64,000 nt of DNA, from positions 434,001 to 498,000 of the forward strand of contig JACKPC010000001.1 in assembly GCA_024233835.1 (NCBI GenBank), written 5' to 3'. The notes under the pieces are model-generated. The model worked only from the letters and a program-made list of their open reading frames with translations. It had not been told where the DNA came from and searched no databases. How positions within the stretch are numbered: position 1 is the stretch's first letter; each line of letters starts with the position of its first letter. The stretch is from Leptospiraceae bacterium. GTDB lineage: Bacteria > Spirochaetota > Leptospiria > Leptospirales > Leptospiraceae. The translations under genes were made by a program, and so were the position numbers. Below are positions 9,237-18,685 of the stretch, in pieces.

Positions 9237-9929
9237 TCAGCGAAATAGGCTGGAAATTTTCAGGATGTCCAGAGCTTCTCGAATATAAAAAGGTTCGGCA
9301 TAATTACAATTGATACTTAAACCATAAAAACTATTGAGTAGAATAGTATCCTCTATCATCTTACCATTTCCTTTTTTTATAAATTGGGATTCGTAGCAAT
9401 TCAAAGCCTCACGTTTCTTTTCAACAAAAGGACTCACATCCACACAAAAAGAAGGTTTTAAATTAATGCGAATATGATTAGGAAAATAATATATAATCTG
9501 ATACGGATAAAACGGCTCACCTTTAATATCAGACTTGGTAAGTTTGGAGTAAAACCTTGCAGCTTCGGTTAACTTACAAGCAGCTCCATGATCAGGATGA
9601 GAATCATATTCATAGTGAGTAAATATATAATCACATTTTATTTCTCGAAAAACTTCAGCTAATCTCTTTTTATTACTAATGCTATCTTCAATATAGCGGT
9701 TTGGAAAGTCTAATTGAATACGTTTCACACCTAAAAGATTCGCCGAATTTTCACTTTCAGTTTTCCTTGTTTCTACGCTTCCGTAAGGAGTTGGTTCTCC
9801 GTTGGAAAGATCCACTAATATTACTTCATGCCCGGCTTCTTTCATCCTGAGAACTGTTCCGCCCATACTTAACTCAACATCATCAGGATGAGCTCCCACA
9901 CAGGCTATTGTTAACTTTGTTTTATTCAT
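9237..9929 (-). CDS. PIG-L/LmbE family deacetylase (BshB1-like)
   Basis: 230 residues. The zinc-binding AHPDDVELSMGG motif near residue 13 and the HPDHGAA motif near residue 115 are the two signatures of the LmbE/PIG-L N-acetylglucosaminyl deacetylase fold. GEPTPYGSVETR and DFPNRYI match the sub-group that includes BshB1, which deacetylates GlcNAc-malate in bacillithiol synthesis. The downstream gene may encode the next step. No bshA-type glycosyltransferase is beside it, so the bacillithiol assignment is likely but unproven. Its start overlaps the stop of the AAA+ gene by 8 bases. Confidence 0.8.
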   Translation of the reverse strand: MNKTKLTIACVGAHPDDVELSMGGTVLRMKEAGHEVILVDLSNGEPTPYGSVETRKTESENSANLLGVKRIQLDFPNRYIEDSISNKKRLAEVFREIKCDYIFTHYEYDSHPDHGAACKLTEAARFYSKLTKSDIKGEPFYPYQIIYYFPNHIRINLKPSFCVDVSPFVEKKREALNCYESQFIKKGNGKMIEDTILLNSFYGLSINCNYAEPFYIREALDILKISSLFR

Positions 9930-11526
9930 TCTCGTTTACTTCTGTATCTGTAATTTCGCTTGAGATTTGTGTTGTCTTTTTCTCTGAACTCTTCTCTTCT
10001 TTATTTTCTTCACTTATATCAACTTTTTCTATAGTACATAAAATTTCATCATTTAATTCAGTAATAGTTACCAGACGATTTGCCTGCCTCGAATAAACTT
10101 TTTCAAATAAGTTTCGAGCCATACGACCATTTCCAAATTTATCATCACGCTTTTCATAAGCTTCTCGGAATATTTTAAGAACTGCTTCTTTCGCATCTTT
10201 CGTTAGAATTAATTTAGATTTATTTACAAAAATATGAAAAATTTCTAATAGCTCTTCCGGGGTATAGTCGGGAAACTCAATGTATTTATTAAATCTGGAT
10301 TGAAGACCGGGGTTTTTCTCTATAAATCGTTTCATATTATTCGTGTATCCTGCAACGATAGCAATAAAATTATTCCGATTATCTTCCATATATTTTAAAA
10401 GCGTATTAATGGCTTCTGTTCCAAAGTCATTCTCTCCTCCTTCTGATAGAGCATACGCTTCATCAATGAATAAAACGCCACCAAGTGCCTTCTGACACAC
10501 TTCTAAAGTCTTAGTTGCAGTTTGACCTACAAAACCAGCGACAAGTCCGGAGCGATCCGTTTCAACTAAATGCCCTTTTTCTAATATTCCTAAAGAACGG
10601 AAAACTCTGGCTATGAGTCTCGCTATAGTAGTTTTACCGGTTCCCGGATTCCCTGTAAACACCATATGAAGACTTCGTGAAGGAATAGGCAAATTCTTCT
10701 CTTTACGGATTTTTTCTACTTTTAATATATTTACAAGATTCGTAACTTCTTCTTTTACATTTTTTAAACCTATCAGTTTTTCCAATTCAAGAAGCAGATC
10801 TTCCAATTTTTCTTCTTCTAATTCCGGTTCTACCACATTTCCCTTATTCTTTATCTCGTCCTTAACAGGTTCTTCCTTTTTAGGTTCTCTCGGATCATCT
10901 ACATAAATTAGCTTTTTCTTTTCTCCGGCAGGTGAAAAAAAATCATTATAGATAGAAGAAATATTCGCTGAAATGTCAGGCATACTATCCCTATATTTTT
11001 TTTCTAACTCGGGAATGGGTTCATGTAAAACTTTTCGATAATGATCCAGAAAAAATTTTTCTGTATCGGTAACCCGGTTATCAGATTTGACCATGAGATT
11101 TAAAAGCTGGAATAAATAATTAGATACTATATCAAACTTATTGCTCAAATGATCAAAGTCATAGTACCTTACAACTTTCATTAGTACGGGTAACTCTAAT
11201 GAACTAATTTCTAAATTTTTCCCAATCGATTTTGTATTGCTAATATACAGATCTATATCCTGCTTTATAGAAGAAGGATGTTTACAGGCCGGGTCTAATT
11301 CTTTTAGAAGTAAAAACATGATTTCCAGGGTTTCAACCGGAAGAGACTTATTGGCATGAAGATAAGCTCCAATGCGAATTATTTCGGATTGTAATAGGGC
11401 TTCTGCCTTCATAAATCTTTTGGCAGCATCTCCCAGATCGTAATAATTTTTCAGGTAATGATTGACGCAGGGTTCAAGTTCTTTTACCACATCTTTTAAT
11501 TTGATTTTAATCGATTGTAGATCCAT
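9922..11526 (-). CDS. AAA+ ATPase of the CbbX/SpoVK type with a TerB-like N-terminal domain
   Basis: 534 residues from ATG 11526; a TTG 33 bases upstream is less likely. The N-terminal half includes a segment (SDNRVTDTEKFFLDHY, about residues 170-190) like TerB-fold proteins. A charged linker follows, then a CbbX-type AAA+ module with Walker A TGNPGTGKTT (about 288-297), Walker B VLFIDEAY (about 350) and the LQSRFNKYIEFPDY region. CbbX-type ATPases remodel protein complexes. The client is unknown. The tail is rich in Glu, Lys and Ser. Confidence 0.8.
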   Translation of the reverse strand: MDLQSIKIKLKDVVKELEPCVNHYLKNYYDLGDAAKRFMKAEALLQSEIIRIGAYLHANKSLPVETLEIMFLLLKELDPACKHPSSIKQDIDLYISNTKSIGKNLEISSLELPVLMKVVRYYDFDHLSNKFDIVSNYLFQLLNLMVKSDNRVTDTEKFFLDHYRKVLHEPIPELEKKYRDSMPDISANISSIYNDFFSPAGEKKKLIYVDDPREPKKEEPVKDEIKNKGNVVEPELEEEKLEDLLLELEKLIGLKNVKEEVTNLVNILKVEKIRKEKNLPIPSRSLHMVFTGNPGTGKTTIARLIARVFRSLGILEKGHLVETDRSGLVAGFVGQTATKTLEVCQKALGGVLFIDEAYALSEGGENDFGTEAINTLLKYMEDNRNNFIAIVAGYTNNMKRFIEKNPGLQSRFNKYIEFPDYTPEELLEIFHIFVNKSKLILTKDAKEAVLKIFREAYEKRDDKFGNGRMARNLFEKVYSRQANRLVTITELNDEILCTIEKVDISEENKEEKSSEKKTTQISSEITDTEVNENE

Positions 11527-11571
11527 ATTAAAAAAAGAAAATAGTATAGTAGGAATCAAGCAAGAAGAAAT

Positions 11572-12186
11572 TTACCTCAGTGATAATAATTCTTTTCTTA
11601 AAACCTCACCTAAGACTTCATAGCCGGCAGGATAAGGGTGTATCGGGTCATCGAGAGGATAAAAGCTGAACCCTTCTTTATCTATCAAAACATTCTCCAA
11701 TTCGATTATTGTATGATCAGTTCGTAAACTACGAATAAAAGAATTGTTAGTTCGGATGACATCCCAAAGACTCTGCATATTAGAGAGAGGTGCAGTACTT
11801 AAGACAAGTTTCGCAGAAGATCTCTTCTGTATATATTGAATCAGTTCCAGTATATAATATTTATATTCCTCTGAACTTAAACTCATAGCATCATTTGTAC
11901 CGAGTTCAATCAGGATTATATCAGCCCGACTTTGCAAAACCACATTTACATCAAAAAACCAATCCCTTACATTTCTCCCCTCAACTGAATAATCAAAAAC
12001 CAAATAAGAACTTCCGAGCTTATCCTGCAAACCAAACGCACGGGAACGCTGAGATAAAGAATCACCCAGGATATTCACCCGAATCGTTTTTCCTTCATGC
12101 AACAGTGCCAGATAATCCGGGATCGTTGGTTTCTTAGAAGTATAACAGGACAAAAATAGACAGAAAAGCAACAAAAAATGTTTCAT
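11572..12186 (-). CDS. SGNH/GDSL-family hydrolase, predicted lipoprotein
   Basis: 204 residues from ATG 12186, which overlaps the BolA stop by ATGA. An earlier in-frame ATG lies inside the BolA gene. The N-terminus is a short signal with lipobox LFLSC. GDS block NILGDSLSQRS, the IELGTNDAM block and the DDPIHPYPAGY block supply the Ser, oxyanion Asn and Asp/His of the SGNH esterase/acyltransferase triad. It is expected at the periplasmic or outer membrane face, acting on lipid or sugar esters. Substrate unknown. Confidence 0.8.
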   Translation of the reverse strand: MKHFLLLFCLFLSCYTSKKPTIPDYLALLHEGKTIRVNILGDSLSQRSRAFGLQDKLGSSYLVFDYSVEGRNVRDWFFDVNVVLQSRADIILIELGTNDAMSLSSEEYKYYILELIQYIQKRSSAKLVLSTAPLSNMQSLWDVIRTNNSFIRSLRTDHTIIELENVLIDKEGFSFYPLDDPIHPYPAGYEVLGEVLRKELLSLR

Positions 12187-12452
12187 TTCTCCTCTAAAAA
12201 ACCCGTTTCTAAGTGCAAAGCATGTAAACCGGTCTGAAAGAATTCCTGCAGGCAATTATACACAAGACGGTGTTGTTCGAGAAGAGATTTGCCCTTAAAA
12301 AGGGGTGTGTATAAGCGTATTCTAAAATGTGTGCCTCCACTACCTTCAGGATTTCCTGCATGTCCTGAATGTTCTTCAGAATAGTCTACGATACTTAGAA
12401 TATCGGGTTTAAAAGTTTCTCGTAATACTTCTTCGATCTCGTCTTTTTTCAT
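12183..12452 (-). CDS. BolA/IbaG family protein
   Basis: 89 residues from ATG 12452, preceded by AGGAGA; an upstream start would add ten residues with no ribosome site. The pattern F-KGKSLLEQHRLVYNCL followed by GLHALHLETG is the BolA core. BolA proteins work with monothiol glutaredoxins in iron-sulfur trafficking and stress response. A HAGNPEGSGGTHF stretch precedes the core, giving a possible His ligand. It is the first gene of the leftward run reaching 7.8 kb. Confidence 0.82.
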   Translation of the reverse strand: MKKDEIEEVLRETFKPDILSIVDYSEEHSGHAGNPEGSGGTHFRIRLYTPLFKGKSLLEQHRLVYNCLQEFFQTGLHALHLETGFLEEK

Positions 12453-12579
12453 CTTATCTCCTCGATTAAAACATTTCTTCAATATTTTTAGAAAGGTAGA
12501 AGTCTTTCAAGAATCAAAAAAGATAAATTAAAAAAAGGATTGTAGCGAACCTTATACTTTCAAATGCTATAATCTGTTT

Positions 12580-13947
12580 ATGATACAGACAAGAAAGGAT
12601 TTTTTAAAAAAAGCAGTAATCTGGGGTGCTTCAGGCTTTGCTGTATCTTCTCTTCTGTCGGAAGAGCCACCCAAAAAAGGAGAAACCCGGAAAGCAAAAT
12701 TTTGTATCATCGGGGCCGGTCTTTCCGGCTTATATGCAGCTTATAAACTTCAAAAACAGGGCCATAAAGTCGTTCTCATCGAAGCAAGAAAAGAAGCCGG
12801 GGGTCGCATTCAAACCTATTTCGATGAAAAAAGTGGTTTTATTGGAGAATTAGGTGGTGAGTTTATTGATAAAAGCCATACTCTTATTCAAAAACTTTGC
12901 ACAGAGCTGGGCCTTGAACTGGAGAAACACAGATGGCAGGAATTTTATTCTGTAGGAAAAGAATTCCTACCTTTTGCAGAAAACTACCTTACAAAAGAAA
13001 CCACAGAAATCATCAAGCGCCTTGAGGACTTATATTCCGGGATGAATCAAAAACAACTGGAAGGTCTGGATAAAATTAGCCTTTATAATTATTTAAAGTA
13101 TCAGGGGATTAAAGGCAGAGATCTTTTGCTGGTTGAGTTAAAACTCAGGACTCTCTTCGGAGAAAGCATAACCGGGATTTCAGCGGCTCGCGGACTTCCC
13201 CGCCTTCTTCTCTGGAAAGGTGGACAGGACTATCAATTTAAAATAAAAGGAGGCAGTTCCCAACTGGTTCAGAAATTAGAAAAAGAAGTGGGAAATGAAA
13301 ATATTCTGAAGTCAGAATCTGTAGTGGCTATCTGGCAAAATAACAGAGGAGTTGAAATTATTACTTCCACCGGGAAAAAAATCCAGGCCTCAAAATGTAT
13401 CTGTACAATTCCGGCTCATTTTCTGGATAAAATAAACTGGAGTCCGGAACTTCCCAAAGATTTAAAATTTGCAGCTCTTCAAATCAATTACAGTCGTCAG
13501 TCCAAAGTAGTTTCCGTCATGGAAGATGTAATCTGGTTGACAGAAGGTTTCTCTTTAATCAGTACTTCTTCTTTAAATTGGATGTATATTTTACAGGAAG
13601 ATGTATTGCAAAAAAAAGGACTTCTTACGATAGTAAACAGTGGAGATACTTCGGAACTTTTTTATAACCTTTCTCCCAAAAAGGCAAAAAAAATCATTGA
13701 ATTTAGTGCCTCAGAGTATGATATATTTAAAGCGAATAAAGTCAGTACATTCGCCAGCCGATGCTGGCAGTACGAGCCTTATATCAAGGGAGCCTGTTCG
13801 ATTTATTCCCCGGCAGCTTTTTCTGCACGGGAGGCTCTACGAACCGCCTTCAGGAGGGTATTTTTTGCCGGCGAACACCTTGGAGATGATACGGGTAGCA
13901 TGAATTCAGCAATCCAATCGGTTGATAAAATTCTACCTTCCCTATAA
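12580..13947 (+). CDS. FAD-dependent flavin amine oxidase
   Basis: 455 residues. The N-terminus TRKDFLKKAVIWG resembles a Tat signal with Arg-Lys in place of the twin Arg, so export is possible. The Rossmann motif IIGAGLSGLYAAYKL is at about residues 47-61, with GGRI of the amine-oxidase family about 25 residues later. The C-terminal FFAGEHLGDDTGSMNSA block closes the FAD site. The substrate may be an amine or a protein side chain. It is monocistronic, with a 97-bp spacer from the divergent BolA operon. Confidence 0.82.
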   Translation: MIQTRKDFLKKAVIWGASGFAVSSLLSEEPPKKGETRKAKFCIIGAGLSGLYAAYKLQKQGHKVVLIEARKEAGGRIQTYFDEKSGFIGELGGEFIDKSHTLIQKLCTELGLELEKHRWQEFYSVGKEFLPFAENYLTKETTEIIKRLEDLYSGMNQKQLEGLDKISLYNYLKYQGIKGRDLLLVELKLRTLFGESITGISAARGLPRLLLWKGGQDYQFKIKGGSSQLVQKLEKEVGNENILKSESVVAIWQNNRGVEIITSTGKKIQASKCICTIPAHFLDKINWSPELPKDLKFAALQINYSRQSKVVSVMEDVIWLTEGFSLISTSSLNWMYILQEDVLQKKGLLTIVNSGDTSELFYNLSPKKAKKIIEFSASEYDIFKANKVSTFASRCWQYEPYIKGACSIYSPAAFSAREALRTAFRRVFFAGEHLGDDTGSMNSAIQSVDKILPSL

Positions 13948-13996
13948 AAATATTTGTCGGATAAATAAAAAAGGATGGATATACGATAAGTAAATT

Positions 13997-15778
13997 ATGG
14001 CTGCTCTCAAAAATCTTAGTGTAAAATCAAAAATCTTCGTATTTGTAGGTTTCTTTCAAATTTTAACCTTCATCATTGCAATTCTCGGTACTTCCGGTCT
14101 GAGTAGAATGGAAAAGGAAGTTACCAGTATATCCGATATATACGAGAACCTCGAAATCCGCTTAACCCGGATGAAGTATCATGTTACTCTCCGTCGCAAT
14201 AAGGTTCTTCAAATTACGCACTCGCCAAAAAAAGAAGAACTCGACGAACTTTTCAAGGCTATCAAAGAAAGTGAAACCACTATAGAAAATGATCTAAAAG
14301 GAATTCAAACGTATATAAGTTCCAACCAGAAGATTTTCAAAAAGAATGATCTGGAGAAAAAACTTTTAGAAATTCTTGATAAAATCAATTTGAACCTGAA
14401 AGAGTTTAAAGAAACCACCGATATCTACGAAAAATCCACACGAGAGCTTCTCGATTACAAAACTCGTTACTACCGAAAAATAGAATTAGAGAGAAGAGTT
14501 TCAAGAGCATTTGAAGATAAAGCCAAATTAGACGGGATTATTTTGAAATTAGCCTATGATTTCAGTAAGCACACCTCCGATGCTTTCCAGGATGGAAAAC
14601 AAAACATTGGCATTACTTCTGCCTCTGTAAAAGGGGTTCTGTGGGGAGGTCTGGGGGTCTGTGTTCTAATTGCCATTATCCTGGCTATTGTAATGCTCAG
14701 AACCATTGCTATTCCGATTAAAGAAGCAGAGACCATGGCAAACCGTTTTGCCGAAGGGGATTTGACCATTAATATCGCCAATGATGCCGGTGATGAAATT
14801 GGTAAATTGATGAGAGCCTTAAATAAGGCCGCCAAAAACTTAAGTACCCTGATTAAAAATATAGGAGAAACAGCCGATCATCTCGCCTCATCCGCAGAAG
14901 AACTTTCTGCCACTTCTCGCAATCTGGCCGATGGAGCTACAAACCAGGCTTCTTCTCTGGAAGAAACAGCTTCTGCTATAACTGAAATTTCCGAATCGAT
15001 TTCCTATGTATCCCAGAGTGCCAGAGACCAGGAAAAGGAAGTTCTGGAAACCGGGAAATATATGAAGGAACTTTCTCGTTCTATAGTCGAAGTTTCCCAA
15101 ACCGCTCGCTCTTTAAGTGATGGATCCAATTCCGTGCTTTCTGAAGCCAAAGATGGTCAGGTGAAAGTCGACGAGTCTGTTAAACGTATGGGAGCTATTG
15201 AAGAAAGTTCCGAGCAAATTTCCGAAATTATTGTGGTAATTAACGATATATTCACCCAGACAAACCTGCTTTCTTTAAATGCAGCTATAGAAGCTGCCAG
15301 GGCCGGCGAATCAGGACGGGGTTTTGCTGTTGTAGCAGAAGAAATCTCCAAACTGGCCGCCCGTTCCCAGAAAGCCACTAATGAAATTGATGAGTTAATT
15401 GCTGACAGTATCTCCAAAGTAAATGATGGGAAATCTATCACGGGTCAGATTGTAGAATCTCTGGTGAAGATCCTGCAAAAGTCCAAAGAAGCTGCCGGTA
15501 TGTCTGATAATATAGCCAGTCAGACAAAAATACAAACCAGCAGTAATGAGAAAGTAATGAAATCTGTACAGACACTTTCTCAAATGGCTGAAGCAATATC
15601 CAGGGCAACCACAGAAATGGATTTATCTGCAAAAGAAATTGCCAATGCAATCGAGCAGGTGAATATAGTGGCTCAGAATACAGCTTCTTCTTCAGAAGAA
15701 ATGGCAGCTTCCACTTCCGAACTCGCCCTGCAATCTGAAAAGTTAAGCGAACTTATAAATGCTTTCAAGGTAAATTAA
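13997..15778 (+). CDS. Methyl-accepting chemotaxis protein
   Basis: 593 residues: membrane helix about 13-35, a helical periplasmic sensor region, second helix about 211-233, HAMP about 234-287, and the coiled-coil signalling domain with the conserved hairpin LSLNAAIEAARAGESGRGFA. Glu/Gln-rich flanks (for example SLEETASA) give likely methylation sites. The four-helix-like periplasmic domain has no recognised ligand motif. The protein should control CheA in flagellar chemotaxis, in keeping with the motility genes elsewhere in the window. Confidence 0.92.
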   Translation: MAALKNLSVKSKIFVFVGFFQILTFIIAILGTSGLSRMEKEVTSISDIYENLEIRLTRMKYHVTLRRNKVLQITHSPKKEELDELFKAIKESETTIENDLKGIQTYISSNQKIFKKNDLEKKLLEILDKINLNLKEFKETTDIYEKSTRELLDYKTRYYRKIELERRVSRAFEDKAKLDGIILKLAYDFSKHTSDAFQDGKQNIGITSASVKGVLWGGLGVCVLIAIILAIVMLRTIAIPIKEAETMANRFAEGDLTINIANDAGDEIGKLMRALNKAAKNLSTLIKNIGETADHLASSAEELSATSRNLADGATNQASSLEETASAITEISESISYVSQSARDQEKEVLETGKYMKELSRSIVEVSQTARSLSDGSNSVLSEAKDGQVKVDESVKRMGAIEESSEQISEIIVVINDIFTQTNLLSLNAAIEAARAGESGRGFAVVAEEISKLAARSQKATNEIDELIADSISKVNDGKSITGQIVESLVKILQKSKEAAGMSDNIASQTKIQTSSNEKVMKSVQTLSQMAEAISRATTEMDLSAKEIANAIEQVNIVAQNTASSSEEMAASTSELALQSEKLSELINAFKVN

Positions 15779-15789
15779 TCTGATTATTT

Positions 15790-16485
15790 ATGTTTGAAAA
15801 CATTAAAACCATAAAACAAAATGACCCGGCAGCCAGATCCACTCTTGAAATCATTCTTTGCTATCCGGGTCTTCACGCTCTCTGGCTGCATAAAATTGCA
15901 CATTTTCTTTATAAATTGCATATCCCGATACTTCCGAGATTTATAAATACCTTTTCGCGTTTTTTAACCGGTCTGGATATACATCCGGGTGCTAATATTG
16001 CCAGCGGGATTATGATCGACCACGGGATGGGAGTTGTAATTGGAGAAACAGCAGAAATCGGAAAAGGCTGCCTGATTTACCAGGGAGTGACCCTCGGTGG
16101 TACCGGAAAAGAAAACGGAAAAAGGCACCCTACCTTAAAAGAAAATGTCGTTGTAGGTTCAGGTGCTAAGATTCTCGGTAATATCACCATTGGGAGCAAT
16201 GTTAGAATCGGGGCCGGTTCTATTGTCATAAAAGATGTTCCTCCAAATTGTACTGTAGTAGGTCTTCCCGGTTATATAGTCAAAAACCCTGACGGAAAAA
16301 CCCTCGATAGAGAACATATGCTGGATCATAATGCTTTGCCGAACCCTATTGCCCGTGTCATTTCCATCCTGGTGGATAAAATTGAGAAGTTAGAAGAAAG
16401 ATATCCGGAGGCAAAATCCTCCAATACAAAGAATGAGGAGGAAGGAGACGTGATTCATAATTTCATAAATGGAGCCGGGATCTGA
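15790..16485 (+). CDS. cysE: Serine O-acetyltransferase
   Basis: 231 residues. Hexapeptide repeats of the left-handed beta-helix fold carry IDHGMGVVIGETA (catalytic Asp-His) and YQGVTLGGTGKENGKRHP, both CysE signatures, ending with the VVGLPGYIV loop. It transfers acetyl from acetyl-CoA to serine, the first step of cysteine synthesis. The N-terminal helical part looks shorter than in enteric CysE. It starts 11 bases after the chemotaxis gene. The acidic tail (residues about 205-220) is not part of the catalytic domain. Confidence 0.92.
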   Translation: MFENIKTIKQNDPAARSTLEIILCYPGLHALWLHKIAHFLYKLHIPILPRFINTFSRFLTGLDIHPGANIASGIMIDHGMGVVIGETAEIGKGCLIYQGVTLGGTGKENGKRHPTLKENVVVGSGAKILGNITIGSNVRIGAGSIVIKDVPPNCTVVGLPGYIVKNPDGKTLDREHMLDHNALPNPIARVISILVDKIEKLEERYPEAKSSNTKNEEEGDVIHNFINGAGI

Positions 16486-16502
16486 GAGGAGGTATCTCCC
16501 TT

Positions 16503-17678
16503 ATACTCATTTGCCTAATTTTCTTTCTTCGATGTTTTTCTCCAGAAAAAAAAGGAGATAGCTTCTTCTTCCCCTCCTTTTATTTTAAAGCAGAAAAACC
16601 GAATTTATTTTTAAAAGTCTCAGAGGACCACAGAAATTTTTTTGTGGATATTCAAAAAAGTATATATTCCGAAACAGAAATGGTTGATATTTTTCGGGAA
16701 CTCTTTTTGAAGCATAATAAAGTTTGCAAAATGGTATGGGGCCAGATTCCTTATAAAAAAGAGTTTATACGCACGTTCCTTTCTGATAAAAGCTTCTCAA
16801 AATCCCCTTTTTTATATTGGGACCATCCGGTTCCCAAACTGATTGCAGGTTGCTGGAACTTCTTTAAAATGAATGATATGAAACCCCAGAAAGATTTTCG
16901 TCTGGTTTCCTATTTATATCCTCCCGGCAAACTGGACTGCTATAGTGTAGGTTTTCTTCAACCCTACCTCATGCACACGGAACTAAATTGTAAAAATCTA
17001 AATATGATAGATGCAGATTGGAGAATTCATGAGGCACACTGGCAGCTTTTGGAGGAATTCTTCAAAGGAAAATTTACCACAGAAGAAGAAATAGAAAAAG
17101 ACTTACCCAATTTACGACTGGGTTGGATAGCCAGATTTGATGGAAAACCCATGGAAGCCTCAACAGATGTAAACCTGAATACAGTATGCTTTAAAAGCCA
17201 TCATTCAGTATGTAAAAAATTTATTAGTGCTTTTCAAGCTCGGTACAGAAGTATAAAGACTATCAATCTCCAGCTTTCCTTTTTGCATTCGGGTGACTAC
17301 ACAACAAAAAAAGATACAATTCCGGTGATATATTTAAGTAATGCGATTGATACCATCTACACAAGCCAAAAACAATTTGATTTATTCTTAGATTCAGTAA
17401 AAAAAGGCTTGCCGGATAAAGGAAAAGCTGTTTTTATTTATCACTCAGCAGGAAGAGATAATTTTGGAATCTATGAATTAGAAAGAAGAGGAGAGGCTTA
17501 TAAGGTCCGAACCGTCTGTAAGGATATTTATTATACCTCACCGGTTCACAAGATCCAGAGAACTTTTTCCACATATTTTGAAAGAATACGAAACAGGGAT
17601 AAAGTTAATAAAAAAATTTCCTGTCAGCAATTATTTCTTGAAAAAACAGGGGAAAAGGATATTAAAGAAATTAATTGA
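16503..17678 (+). CDS. Uncharacterised, probably exported protein with a non-canonical start
   Basis: The first ordinary start in this frame is GTG 16644 (344 residues), but the frame is open back through 16482. Bases 16485-16493 form a near-perfect GAGGAGGT ribosome site. After it the frame encodes a hydrophobic segment and a Cys (CLIFFLRCFSPEKKGD) that looks like a signal or lipoprotein leader. The only codons at a suitable distance are ATA (16503) or ATT (16509), so I place the start at 16503 (391 residues). The body has no recognised domain. A downstream ATPase/STAS pair follows 26 bases later. Confidence 0.5.
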   Translation: MLICLIFFLRCFSPEKKGDSFFFPSFYFKAEKPNLFLKVSEDHRNFFVDIQKSIYSETEMVDIFRELFLKHNKVCKMVWGQIPYKKEFIRTFLSDKSFSKSPFLYWDHPVPKLIAGCWNFFKMNDMKPQKDFRLVSYLYPPGKLDCYSVGFLQPYLMHTELNCKNLNMIDADWRIHEAHWQLLEEFFKGKFTTEEEIEKDLPNLRLGWIARFDGKPMEASTDVNLNTVCFKSHHSVCKKFISAFQARYRSIKTINLQLSFLHSGDYTTKKDTIPVIYLSNAIDTIYTSQKQFDLFLDSVKKGLPDKGKAVFIYHSAGRDNFGIYELERRGEAYKVRTVCKDIYYTSPVHKIQRTFSTYFERIRNRDKVNKKISCQQLFLEKTGEKDIKEIN

Positions 17679-17704
17679 AACTCTTTTAGGCAAAGAAGCA
17701 TAGA

Positions 17705-18340
17705 ATGTATATTAAGGTATTTGTAGAACCTAATGACTATATAGAAGCATTTAGCAAAGGCGAAGCTGTTAAAATTATTTTGAAACGCTTTTCCTTTGAT
17801 CAACTGGGAGAAGTATATCTGGTTCTCGGTCAGATACTTATTTCACAGAAAATGGAAGCTTATCAACAGCTTGCCCAGGCCGCCTTAAAAGAATTGGTTC
17901 AAAATGCAATCAAGGCTACTCGAAAACGAATTTTCTACATTCAAAGTGGTATCGATCTAGTAAAAGAACATGATAAAGGTCTGGAAAAATTTAGAGATTC
18001 TTTCGCAGAAACAATGCCGGATGAATTCACAATCGAGGGTCATGCTGATTTTACTGCTGAAGTTACCTTTCAATTAATTAATAAATCCATTCTTATTATG
18101 GTAAAAAACCAGGGAGTTATGACCCGGGAAGAAGTAAGAAATGTTGATTTTATGTTAGAAAGGGGAAGGAAATTTTCCCAGGTAGCAGAAATTCTAACCG
18201 ATGAAGTCAAAACCCGGGAAGGAGGAGGACTTGGCCTGAGTATGCTGGTTATCCTCATGAAAAATATGGGCTTACCCGTAGAGAACTTATATTACAAAGT
18301 TCATGAAAAAGAAACTGTATTTTTTTTAAAACTAAACTAA
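17705..18340 (+). CDS. Histidine-kinase-like ATPase (possible anti-sigma-factor kinase)
   Basis: 211 residues without a dimerisation domain. KELVQNAIKATRKR resembles an HATPase N-box (Asn for Mg-ATP) and TREGGGLGLSMLVI resembles a G2 box. Together with a STAS gene 18 bases downstream this fits an RsbW/SpoIIAB-type partner-switching kinase, though it is longer than the usual 140-160 residues. No sigma-factor gene is adjacent. ATP-binding fold is fairly sure; its target is inferred. Confidence 0.7.
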   Translation: MYIKVFVEPNDYIEAFSKGEAVKIILKRFSFDQLGEVYLVLGQILISQKMEAYQQLAQAALKELVQNAIKATRKRIFYIQSGIDLVKEHDKGLEKFRDSFAETMPDEFTIEGHADFTAEVTFQLINKSILIMVKNQGVMTREEVRNVDFMLERGRKFSQVAEILTDEVKTREGGGLGLSMLVILMKNMGLPVENLYYKVHEKETVFFLKLN

Positions 18341-18358
18341 ATTCTTAAAGGTATCAAC

Positions 18359-18685
18359 ATGGAGTTAACAGAAAGAGATAAAGGGAACCATAAGATCATT
18401 GAGTTATCAGGAAATCTTGACATCTATTCCGCCTCAAAGATCAAGAAAGAGATAAATAAAAAAATCGATGATGAAGAAATCGAGTCTCTCATTCTTGATA
18501 TGTCAAAGGTAACACATATGGATTCATCAGGAATTGCAATGCTTGCTAACCTTCAGAAAAGAATGAAAAGTGATGATTTAAGCTTTGCCTTACTATCAGT
18601 CACAAATGATATTATGGCAGTACTACGGCTTTCCTCTCTTGATAGCTTTTTTAAAATCTATCAAACAGAGACTGAAGTATCCTAA
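18359..18685 (+). CDS. STAS-domain anti-sigma-factor antagonist
   Basis: 108 residues of a single STAS domain. LSGNLDIYSASKIKKEI and the phospho-acceptor loop VTHMDSSGIAML (Ser near 57) are characteristic of SpoIIAA/RsbV proteins. The upstream ATPase gene is its likely kinase and the SpoIIE gene at 20.2-21.9 kb a likely phosphatase. It overlaps the convergent TPR gene by 4 bases. Confidence 0.88.
   Translation: MELTERDKGNHKIIELSGNLDIYSASKIKKEINKKIDDEEIESLILDMSKVTHMDSSGIAMLANLQKRMKSDDLSFALLSVTNDIMAVLRLSSLDSFFKIYQTETEVS

Noticed and set aside
13944..13966. Sigma28-type promoter before the chemotaxis gene
   Set aside because: TAAA and a GTCGGATAA-like word are present but only about 7 bases apart, against 11 plus the extended -35 in the consensus.
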